From Chlorokybus atmophyticus (taxonomy: Eukaryota; Streptophyta; Chlorokybophyceae; Chlorokybales; Chlorokybaceae): a stretch of 64,000 nucleotides of DNA. The position numbers and the translations under genes were made by a program. The notes under the pieces were generated by a model. It made no database searches. It was not told where the DNA came from and saw only the letters and a list, made by a program, of their open reading frames with translations. The stretch is taken from NCBI GenBank assembly GCA_009103225.1, contig RHPI01002656.1, positions 19,891-83,890 of the forward strand, written 5' to 3'. Within the stretch, counting starts at the first letter, position 1. Each line of letters begins with the position of its first letter. Below are positions 24,811 to 35,683 of the stretch, one piece after another.

Positions 24811-26863
24811 TTTATGACGGTATGCAATATTGCGTTAAAGAGTAATAATGCTGATAACGATGCTGTTGATTGAACTCTGTTTTATTGTGGTCCTGTTTTT
24901 TCATGCACAATGCCTGCATCGATGGTCCTGCAATTGTACTAGCAGGTGGCAAGCCAAGCCAATTTGCAACCCACCGTACACAAGACAGCAACCGCGTGCA
25001 ATGTTACCACTTGTCCACGCCTCTCCAACATGTTCGACGTGCCCCACTAACACACACGCATGGAGCCAACTGCTGCTCGTGGGCAGGCTATCTGCACAGA
25101 GTTGATTTTGTGCAGCAGCATGTAGAACAGCTGTCACCGGTATTAGGGTATCTGTATCTTGAACAAGTTGATGTCTTGCTGGTTCTGCGGACGTCCAATG
25201 ACCGAAGTGCATCATCGCTCAAAGGACTTGCAACCGGTACGTGCAGTTTGCACTCGTGGGTTGAACCTGTCCCTGTATGCATGACAACCCATGGTGAACT
25301 TCTGCATTGTCGCTTGAACTCAGTGTAACGTCCGGCATTGCAATGTGCTCACATGTTGGTGTTGTCTCAAACTTTGAAGTTGTTTCAGGTCCCCCAATTA
25401 GGGGCTGACGTCACAACATCGAGCAACAAGCAGGTGCAGACTGAAGCAGCTGGTAAACAAGTCACATTATATCCGCTCAACTGTGGTGGATCATGATCGC
25501 AAGGATTGATAGGGTGAGGATATGGAAAAGTTTTGTGCTCAAGGGCGTGAAAAAGCCTGGGTCAGAATTACATGTCACGATTGCTTACCTCGCATGTCAA
25601 TCTGGCTGCGCACATGGTATAAAGTCAGGCTTTCTTTCTTTTTATGTACGCAACTATTTGACTTCAAAACAGCCTCATTGTTGAGTTGGCAACTTCAACA
25701 TTGCGTAAAGCATGTCATTTTAATGTGCATTTGACAGCTGATGATGTGCTTGCAGGGGCATCTTCATGCCTGCTGAAGCAGGCTGCATGGTGGCGGTCAA
25801 GCGGATTAGGACAAGAAGTGGATACAACTTACGGTGCTTGGAACAGAGACTGGACCGCACTTGCAAGCGACCAGCCGGCATGCGTAATCAGTTCTTAGTT
25901 CACAGCGTGTTCTGCTATGTGACATATGATTACATAAATACCATTTGCATTTTCTGTACAGATGCTGTGCTGCTAAATACGTGTGGTCAGTAGCTAACCA
26001 GTCGCTATCTTGTCGTCTTCGCTATGTAGACTAGGCCAAGTGCACGTGCAAACAGCTTGACATGCACCACCGTTGCACACACCATCCTCTGACCAGCAAC
26101 CACCGCAAGCACAGTCCGTTGAGTCTGCTGCTATTGTTGTCGCTTCTGCTGCAAGGGCTGGCCGCTGACTACAGCCGCTGTGGTCAGGTCACTACCACTA
26201 CCACAGCCGTTGATGCACGCAATAATGACTAACAGGGGGGCGGTAGGTGTGGGATCAGCATGTAGGGAAGATTAGGCCGGTGGTCGTCAGCATGTGTGCA
26301 GCATGGAGGTGCGTAAGGCTCGCGGTATGTGATGCATGACGTGAACAGGCATGTCTACACCATTTTTGCTTATCCTGTACACAACATAGCACACAAGCAG
26401 TCCTGCAGTGACCAGTGACCACAACAGCCGGCAACAACCAGCACCAGCAAATACTAATTAGCAATCAGCAATGCCAAGACTACCACAACCGGTGCACAAG
26501 CATTTACCGCTCCGGCACAACGTAAGCTGCTGTTGCATGGGAGCCACAATTCGTATACCATTGACGCCACCCGTGATATGCGTGAAATGCCGCTGACCTT
26601 GTGAACAGTCCAGCTCATTTGCACTGAACTGTGCCCCCAGGAAGCGGAGCACTCGTGTCGTGCATTCAAGAAGCTCTGACTGCCAATGCAGCAACTGTTC
26701 TCTGTGGTGGTGGCGGTGGCAGGAAAGTGCGGTGCGGAGTGGGGGGCGGGGAGGGAGTGAGGATAGAGGTGTGACAGCATACATAGCTACCATGTTGCTG
26801 GGCTTGGAGAAGAGCTGCGACGACCGCAATTGCTGACATCCAGCTCCAAGCTGCGGCGTCATC

Positions 26864-26941
26864 GCAAGCAATGGTCTGTAGTTGAGGGCCTCAACTACAG
26901 ACCATTGCTTGCAGTACAGCCTCAACTTGAGGCTGTACTGC
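26864..26941. repeat. Two abutting perfect palindromes
   Basis: First palindrome: arms 26864-26887 and 26889-26912, 24 bases each, one-base centre. Second: arms 26911-26925 and 26927-26941, 15 bases each, one-base centre. They overlap by two bases and share the word gcctcaac. A weaker outer pair (ttgctgacat near 26830, aatgtcagcc near 26951) may extend the stem. Confidence 0.95.
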
Positions 26942-28178
26942 AAGCACGAGCAATGTCAGCCATGTTTCATGCCAATTGCAGGCACAAGCGCAATGGGGCT
27001 ACTGGTTGAATGGCTGATTTTGCTGCTAGATTAGCGTGGCAAATTGAAGTGACAGCATGGTGAAATTGCACTCCCACAAGCTATACAGCTTGTACACACA
27101 TTTGCTAATGTATTGGCAAATGTGCGCACCGGTCATGTTGGTCAGTGCTTGCTGGTGCTGGTCATTGCATGATGGTGCTGGACGGTGCTTGCTGTTGTTG
27201 GTCAATGACTTGCTAATGGTGTTGAGCGATAATTGTTGATGTTTTTTAGTAAGTGCTTGCTTCTAGGAATCACCTGTGTCAACTCACATGCGTGTGCTTA
27301 TCTTTTGCGTGCAGCCTCGTGCAGAATGTGAGCAAGGAAGACCCTGCACCCCAGAGGAGGGCAACTTCAGCCCTGGTGGTGAAATCGACTCGAGCTCCTC
27401 CAGCTATTGAACAAGGCAGACGCCTCTACAGACTCTACGATGGCTATGTGACATCACACCCGATATGCCATGCTGACGGCACGGGGCATACATTTCAACA
27501 ATGCATGCAAGCAACGTCATCAACGAGAGAAGGTGCAATGAGCGCATGTTGTAAAAATATATGCTTATGCGACGTATATGATACATGTGACTTCTTGAAT
27601 GACAACTTGTGCTGCCACACCCTAGTGGTAGTGTTGCAATGGTATTAAAGCTGAGCGGGAGTTTTCAAGTTCCATGGGATTAGATTGTCGGCGCCTTTAA
27701 AGTTGATTAAAGGCATATCATGGTAAGCATCGCGAGTCCGCACCCATTGAAGCGATGGTTGCTTAGAACCTACGCCGATCGCGGGCATGTGTTAATGATT
27801 GATAGTCAATGCGCAAATGACTTGTTAAAGTTTGGCGATGAGTCCCATTAACCATCACCGAGACGTGGGACTTGCCGATCGTGGGCAGGTTGAGGGAAGT
27901 GCGGTAGGTGACGTGGACGACGTGATATAATTCCACGGGTACTGAGCTAATAGGAATGTAATGTATATGATAATGAGACATACATGGGACATGTGGCTTG
28001 TTATGGCAGCAATATTTGCTGCGATTGCCTTCAGGTTACCACTAGGCTGGCCATCAGTTGTACTATATTAAGTATTGTTGCAGTGAATTGTGATCACTTC
28101 AAAAGTAGACCTTTTGAAACCACAACCTCTAAACAAAACATTCTTTATAATGTGTAGATTCATGCAAGATTTATTGTT

Positions 28179-28439
28179 GCACGTGATCACGTGCACCAAG
28201 GAATCTATTGCACTTTTTTCATGCCACACTCGAGTGTGGCGTGAAGAATGTTTAATAGATTGTTCAACTATGTATACTACAAGCATTGCATGACAATCAT
28301 GCAGCATGTGGTTGCTTAATGTGCTATTGTGTCATCATTAAAACTACATCCCGCATTTGGTGATGTATGTACATTTCGAAATGAGCAAGTTAATATGGCA
28401 TATATGCCATATTTACTTGCGCACACATTAGTGCGCAAG
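28179..28439. repeat. Cluster of palindromes and hairpins in AT-rich DNA
   Basis: The cluster holds: a perfect 16-bp palindrome 28179-28194; a 60-base hairpin 28202-28261 with 30-base arms and few mismatches, containing the perfect 18-bp palindrome 28223-28240; a 36-bp palindrome 28385-28420 with one mismatch; and an inverted pair 28416-28424/28431-28439. Confidence 0.9.
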
Positions 28440-31400
28440 CAAGTATGGCATCTGCTTGTAATCACATTTTGCTATTGCAAGAATATAGCCATGGTATATT
28501 GGACCATCAATATGATAAATGACATGTTATTGCATAATTCTTCACTAGGTCATGGTCATGCTATTATAGCTTGAGCAACTGCATTCTTTCTTATGTTTGT
28601 TACATTGTGAGGGTGCTAGCATAGTGCAATACCGTTACTCAATTTATATAGATCATAACTTTATTTTTTTCAAATGCTGACGTTCATAATTTGCTTCAAA
28701 CCATGTATGGCATGGGTATGGCTTTACATTTAATGAGTTACATAATGGCAGAGTCGTGACTCACAAAGTCCGATTTCAGTACTTGTTTTTATACAAGTAT
28801 TAAGAATATAGTAGTCATTATAATGTTATAATGATTAATGTTATGATCGCAGATATCTCTGTTGCACATGTGCACACCATAATTGAAGCCATTGTCGCAA
28901 TGCGGTTTCGCTCAAGGGTAGTGTGGAAAGTGGTTTATCTCATATGTAGGCTATACATGCAGGTGAGTGCTTGTCGATTGATTGTTGTGTGACACACGCA
29001 CATAAACCGAATCCATGCTGAATGCCGCAGATCACAAAAATCGCTTATATGTATTGAATGTAGTTGCGGCATGCAACTATTAAGACTCGCGTAAAATGTG
29101 CTAGCTTGTTCTGAATGCGCCCTTTCCACGTCGTTGCGCAGTTGCAGGTTCGCTAGAAATAAACTCCTGGCGGTCACGCGGGCAAGCTTAATGGTTCTTC
29201 ATATTGCTCTCCGCTTAAGTGCACTATACGTAAACATGGCCACTTGCAGACGATGAAAAGATGAGTTTTCATGCTTCAGCATGGTATGCTTTAGCTACAC
29301 CATTGCATATAAGCACCCCAAGAGATTTCATCCCATATGCGCGTATTGCTATTTAAACAAGGAAAAAAACAGAAAATATAATATAATGTAAATTGTACAT
29401 ATAAATGTTTATATTATAGCTATGTGTGCAATGATGTGTCTAATGTCATACTTACTTAAATGCTATTAACCACAAAAAGCAGCAAACAAAAAACCGTTTA
29501 AAAGTGTGTATACAAAAAGACTTAATATCAATTAGATAATCGTGCCAGAGCTCCTCGAGGCATACTCTCCATAAACAAGCTGTTTTGAAAAACGTTGGAG
29601 CATTTTGAAGAATAAAATTTGCTAGAGACTTTAATCGCGCGCTAGAATACCTCGGAGCCAACAAGCTAAAGTTTGTTGCATTTAATAAGACAAATCTTTT
29701 CTTACATTGAAAAACGACATGTAACGTGTTATTGTTGTTGTCGATGTTAATATATAAGTGATAATCTCGTACGTATCACTAGTAATAGTTACCACTACTC
29801 AACCGCAAACCTGTAAGGACAATTGTCATATCATCACTTTGACACATTATTGTTTTGAAACATTATTATACGCATCGCCTATATTGAACAGTAGCGCGAC
29901 TTGCTGTGCAAACAGTGCTGACCATAAACAACATGCAAACACTCTTAAAGGTGTTGAAATGAAGCAATTACATGAACTTCTCCTATAACTTCGGTATGTG
30001 TCTGAAAGTGAAGGAGGCTCGAGCGGCGTCGTTGACCATGCATAGCCTATGCATCCTGAGGACGCTGTTGCTTTCACCCTTATTGCCGTCACTGCTGCGA
30101 CCACCCCGGCCTTAACCACACGGCTTTCAAGCGCCGACGGCCAACCAAGCTGTTCCCGTGTGCATGACAATGCAATTGCCATGTCTTTGGTGTTGGCAAA
30201 GCCACAACACTATACACTACATTTTGTGTTTGCCATTGTTAATGTAATCTCGTGAACATTTAAGCAAATGAAGAGAGGTTTAAATCAAGTAGTTGCTTAA
30301 TTTATATAAACGGTTTTACCTCCATGTGCTTGTCACGCGGTATCAAGTACAATTGTAATAAATTGTAAACCCTTGACGCCTCTCCTCATCGTAGCGCTTG
30401 TGCTACAATGACATACTGACCTTGTGGTTGTGACGGTGCTGCTCTAAAACATAAGCGCACGTACGCTCTGCATGCCTGTTCACGCTGCGCCTTGATCATG
30501 ACCCCAGCCCATCGTTGTGACTATGATACAGGTAGGTTAATTGTATGATGCCTGCTACTTCATCCCACCCCTTCTATTCACTTGCAAGCACTTAGAGCAT
30601 GTAGCCATAGCTTGCTCATGCGTTTTAAAAGTCGCTGATGGTGTCTGCTGCCTACAGCATACTCCATCTTGTACATGCATGCCTTGCATGTGAGGTACAG
30701 ACAAGCCCATATGTGTAGGGTTCATGCTCCGTGCGGCGCACGCGCGCACATCTACATTGTCTCGTAGTACTTGATGTTCAAGAAGCATCAGAGTCCCTCG
30801 ATCGACCCTGGATTTTTAAGATTTCGCAATTCCAGTATCTACGATGCAATGGTGGCCACAGACTGGGGTTAGGAGCCGCAGTTGCCGCAGGCAAGATACC
30901 TTAATAACATTGCGAGCACAGCAGCTGAAGTGCAATAGATGAAGGGCAAGATTAACACATTGCGTTTACAAATGTAGTCACTATCAGATAGCATTCATAC
31001 TCTCAATTACTATTCATATTTTAGCCAGCTCAATGATGTAAATGTTGATATTAATGATATGATATCATAGCCACGTTGTGATGCGTGCTTAACAATGTTG
31101 AGTCCTCCCAAGCCTGCTAGGTCCGTTAACATCGGCTATGATTAAGCACGAAAGCTATCGTTGTACACCATGATGTATACGTATTCTTAAAAGTTCGGCG
31201 ACATGCGCCTAGCTAGTTTTGTTAGATACTGCTAGTAGGTGGACGCTGTTATGGCCTAATGCCACGTACTATAAACATGAATTTTTAAGTGGGTACGCAT
31301 ATCATATCAGCATACAAGGGTGGACGGAATTGTCGACAAGCCTTAATCTCTCAAGCACACATCAAGACATGTGCGCAGGCAACTACAACAACTGCGATAC

Positions 31401-32040
31401 ATGCATGCATGTTTAACAGGGGGGCAGTAGTGATAGGGGTAGGGGTAGTGGGTAAATAGCATGCAAGCACATGCCTTAGCCCGGTGGTCAATTTTGTAAG
31501 TGGTTGTGATGTGGTTGTTGAATGGCGTGTTCCCATAGATTTGTACGTACCAGCTGTACTTCACACATTTTGTACACATATATCCTCTGCATTGGCTGTA
31601 CATGCAGCATGGAAAAGCAAAGCGCCCATCGCAAGGCAACCACACGTACACAACTAGTGTCATCATACCCACGGGTACTAGATATGCAATATGCACATTC
31701 TACCACGTCCATATGGGTACCAGTTGCGAAAATGGATGCACACATACCAGCAGGCCCCTCCCCAAACCTTGGAACAAGACATCGCCGGGAAACCGTTGTA
31801 GTTGTGCTCCAACTACTACACAACCGGTACATGTGTTCATGCACTGTATGACACAGACTAGATGCCATTGTCGGCAGATGTACAGTTGTGCTCTAACCAC
31901 TCCTGCAGCCGCCAACCTGTACACACTAAGTCACACATGCTGAGTGCTTCTGCTGCACAAAGCACGGCGCGCAAGGTACCCGTAGATGCATGACACCTCA
32001 GCAGTCAGACCACAGGTCGTTGCTCAGGCAGACGCACTCG

Positions 32041-33294
32041 TTACACTTGCGGCGGATACGCGGGGCGCAAGTACTTCTTGCCAGAGGGGAGCTCCACCTC
32101 CTGCACATCGCGGAAGCCCAACTTGTTGGCCTCCTCCGGCGGCACCAGCACAATGACCTTCTGCCCGGGCTCCCACTCTGCCGGCGTGGCCACCGGCAGC
32201 TTCTCCGTGAGCTGCAGCGAGTCTATTGCACGCAAGATCTGCAACCAGAGGCGTGATATGTGGGTATGTGTGTGTTCGCGTCAAGCAATGCACAAACAAT
32301 GTTAACACCAGCGATTCGGACTCACCTCTTTGAAGCTGCGGCCTGTGCTTGCGGGGTAGTATATGACGGCTTTGAGCTGCTTCTTGGTGTTGATGATGAA
32401 CACCGCGCGGCACGTCTTGGGCTCTGGCTGGCCCTCCTGCGCCTTTGGCAGCATGCCATAACGAGTGGCAATCTCACGCTTCTCATCTGTGGATTCCAAC
32501 CCAACCATTTACCACCTCAGCAAGAAGAAGACAGAAACACACATGCACACACGTGCGCGCGCATACACTCACACTGCGTTTGCGTGTGTGCGCGTGTGTG
32601 CATGCAAAGTCAAATGCCTGAAGCATGCATGGGCGAGAAAGTTCTCACCTGCTATGATAGGGTACTGCACCTTGGCTCCCGAGTACGCCTCGATGTCATT
32701 GATCCACGCGCGGTGGGACTCGATGTCGTCCACCGACAGCGCGATGATCTTCACGCCGCGCTTGTCGAACTCGCCCTGCAGCTGCGCCATGCGCCCTAGC
32801 TCCGTCGTGCAGATCGGGGTGAAGTCGCCAGGGTGTGAGAACTGCCAGCAGCAGAGTCATGCGGTCTTAAGCATGTATGGTATCAGTAAGAGGTGGGTAC
32901 TAGCCTTGCCCGCACTACAGTGTGCTCACTACACTTACTGGAGCTGATAGCTTACTTAATCACAACTCTGCTTAGCAAAGCTGTGGTAAGCAAGCTATCA
33001 GCACAAGCTAGAAAAAGGTTTGAAAGCTCAACGCACTTCTGCAACAGCAAGTAACAGACTCCATGCATGCAGGCGTGCATGCATGGAGTTTGTCACAACT
33101 GTATGCAGGCATGCATACATGCCTGCATACACGCGCGCCTGCCCAAGACTGTGCAGGCACAAAAGCATATTGTTCAGCACGGAAAGGCCTACCAGGCCGG
33201 CCCAGCTGTTGCCAATCCATTCGTGCCAGCGTATCTTGCCCTGGGTGGTGTCGGCCTCGAAGTCAGGCACCACTTCGTTCAGTATCAGACCCAT
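32041..33294 (-). CDS. 1-Cys peroxiredoxin (PRDX6-type), tandem copy A
   Basis: Exons in plus coordinates: 32041-32238 (TAA), 32326-32486, 32649-32841, 33193-33294; 217 residues, the usual size. It reduces H2O2 and lipid or alkyl hydroperoxides with a single peroxidatic Cys. The start is [12 protein letters not shown]. The active-site region [18 protein letters not shown] carries the catalytic Cys in TPICTTE. The PRDX6-type C-terminal domain is complete ([22 protein letters not shown], then [13 protein letters not shown]). No N-terminal targeting extension is seen, so a cytosolic or nuclear location is likely. The paralogue lies directly upstream in the same orientation with identical intron positions and phases, so the pair arose by tandem duplication. 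Intron 32842-33192 holds three hairpins. Confidence 0.96.
32943..33130. repeat. Three hairpins inside peroxiredoxin A intron 1
   Basis: Inverted pairs: 32943-32953/32992-33002 (11 bases), 33058-33071/33076-33089 (14 bases, 4-base loop) and 33101-33113/33118-33130 (13 bases, 4-base loop). All are exact. Confidence 0.92.
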
Positions 33295-33965
33295 GGTGGT
33301 CTCACTCCAAAGCAAGCGTCTCAAAACAGACACACACAAGAGCAGGCTTGGTGGTAGCGAACACAAGGAACAAGCAGCTCCTCCTTCTCCCCAAGTTCGA
33401 GCCCTGGCCTGCAAAGTCCTCTCGGCTTCCAACCTGTTGCAACGAGTCACAACGCAAAGGCAAACTCCACATGTCCACTGCAAGAGCAGCCTTCTGCAAG
33501 CAGTGCAGAAAAAGATAACAACCCATCAATCAAGTGAGCTGCCTGCATGGCTGAGCTGGCTTGTGTGTATCCTGCGCACTGACATACGTGCTAGGCGGGC
33601 TTGCTCCAGACAAGTTTCAAACTGCGCGATGCTATGGCAGGCGTACTGACAGAAGGGCATCAGCAGCAGCAACGTCAACGGCTTTCACCACGCAAGGCGT
33701 TTGGCCTGCAAGATGCCTCATGTGTGACACAAAGCGGTCAAGGAGCAGCAGTGCTCTGAAAGCACATCGCCTAGCACTATTTGTGCCTGGTAAAAGAGTG
33801 AAAGTAAGCACACATTCAGAAAACATGTCAGTGACACACATCAAATCATTACTCACACCAGCACTTTTCCACTACACCACAAGTTATCACCAGAGTTGCT
33901 TAACTCTCCCTCCCAGTATGTCCGCTGTACAAAGTCGACCAGACCAGAACCAACTCGAACACCTG

Positions 33966-35683
33966 TTACAACGGCTGTACTTCCGCCGCCGCCAACGTCC
34001 TTGCCGATGCGGTGGCGGGGTCCTCCGTCATCCTGATGTACTCCTTCCCGGACGGCACCTGCTTCACCTCGTGGTCCGGGAACCGCGTCTTGGCGTCCTC
34101 GGGGGACAGGGACGGGACGATCATCACCTTGTCGCCGCGCTGCCAGTCGACGGGAGTGGCCACGGGGTGGGAGGAGCCGAGCTGGAGGGAGTCGAGGGCA
34201 CGCAAGACCTGGGAGGGGGAGGTGGTGTGTGAGGTGGAGCGCCAACATGGCACTCTGGATGCGGTAGCAGACGGACAGTGAATGTGGGGTGTGGGGTTGA
34301 GGGTGTGTACACGAACTGTGTGTTCGTGTGCGCGCACGCTCGTAAGAGGGCTACATGGTCACACTCACATGTGCATGTGCATGCGCGTGCGCGTGCAGGT
34401 TCTACAACTACACCAATTTAGGCACACACGCATGCATGCGAGCTCGAATGCATCAGCATGCATGCCAGTGCATGCTGATACATTGATAAGCCCGCGCACG
34501 CGTACACTCACACGCGTATACAACTGTCTTCATATGAATACCTCCGTGAAGTTGCGGCCAGTGCTGGCGGGGTACAGTATCTGCGACTTGAGTTTCTTGT
34601 CGGGGCCGATGAAGAAGACAGCCCGGCAGGTGAGGGGCAGTCCGGCGGCGTCCTTGGCGTCGGGGTCGACCATGCCGTACAGCACGGCCAGCTCGCGCTT
34701 CGGGTCTGTGATAAAGGTGGGCATGCGGCAGTTTAAACACAACAGAGACAAACGCTGTTTGCCAGCTGGTATTGGATTGAGATAGTCTCATTCTACCATG
34801 CTTGACATGCAGCAAGAGTAAAATAGTTGGTAGGGTTGGTCAGAGTTTCCTTTCCTTCATAGCTTGGTTGATCTAACAAATTCTTCTGCATGTGCACGAG
34901 TAGCTGCATGCCCACGCTCACGTGCTCACACTCATAGCCAAGCAAGCCGCCGTAATATCATCAATCATTGTGTGTGGAAATGAGCAGATGTGGGCAAATT
35001 TTTGATAGCTGCATGCCGTATTGCTGAATCGACATTTGATTTCCACGTTGTTATTGTTTGCTTGCTTTACCAGTGGGCATTGATGCAAAAACTGCAAGCA
35101 GGCACGCACGCGTTCGCACGCAAGCAATTCACCTGCGATGATGGGGTAGTTGACTTTGGTGCTGCCGTAGGCTTCAATGTCTTTGGTCCAGCCGACATGG
35201 GAGTCGACGTCGTTGCATGAGAGCGCGGCGAGCTTCACCCCTCGCTTGGCGAAGTCCGCCTCCATCTGGGCCATCCTGCCGAGTTCCGTTGTGCACACTG
35301 GGGTGTAGTCGCCAGGATGAGAGCACTACACAGTGGCACAACAATCAACAGTAAACAGGGTTGATTTGTTGATGCCAACATGTGCGTGCGTGCTCGTGTC
35401 TGTGTGTGTGCGAAAGAAACGCATTATGCATGCACGCGTACTGGCAGGGACGCGTGAAGTGTATGTATGGCAGTCAGGCATGACACCATAAGCCAAGGTG
35501 TTGTCCAATGTGCTGTCAAGTGTCAGTGGCAACAAACAGATGAAAATAGGCAGCATGAGTCCAGCTGCTTCCGTTTCAGTTGCTTACAAGTATGGCCCAG
35601 GAGTCGCCTATCCACTCGTGGAAGCGCAAGGTGCCATGCGTGCTCTCGGCGGTGAAGTCCGGCACCACGTCGCCGAGCTTCAT
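33966..35683 (-). CDS. 1-Cys peroxiredoxin (PRDX6-type), tandem copy B
   Basis: Exons in plus coordinates: 33966-34208 (TAA), 34542-34705, 35133-35325, 35588-35683; 231 residues. The start is [17 protein letters not shown]. The active site reads [18 protein letters not shown], so the residue before SHPGDY is Cys where copy A has Phe: an extra Cys near the peroxidatic Cys. The C-terminal dom­ain is [21 protein letters not shown], then [13 protein letters not shown], followed by a 16-residue Ala/Thr-rich tail absent from copy A. All three introns sit at the same positions and phases as in copy A. Protein identity between copies is only moderate, so the duplication is not recent and roles may differ. 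Intron 34209-34541 holds an imperfect hairpin (34449-34462/34469-34482). Confidence 0.95.

Larger units (their letters stand above)
24811..32040. other. Large gene-poor, partly AT-rich region
   Basis: Seven kilobases without a gene I can support. Between 24.9 and 27.4 kb a few plus-strand stretches look exon-like. One is 25116-25236, reading QHVEQLSPVLGYLYLEQ then DVLLVLRTSNDR, flanked by an AG acceptor and GT donor. Another is the open segment after the acceptor at about 27314, reading PRAECEQGRPCTPEEGNF and ending in a Ser run and stop. I could not join them in phase. From about 28.0 to 31.3 kb the composition drops to visibly AT-rich, ORFs are short and palindromes are frequent. No transposase, reverse transcriptase or RNA gene was recognised. 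Confidence 0.6.

Noticed and set aside
24870-25328. A 152-residue ORF with LLVLRTSNDR, faintly like the C-terminal part of ABC1/aarF kinases.
   Set aside because: Only a short word matches, no kinase motifs are present, and adjoining exon-like segments do not join in phase.
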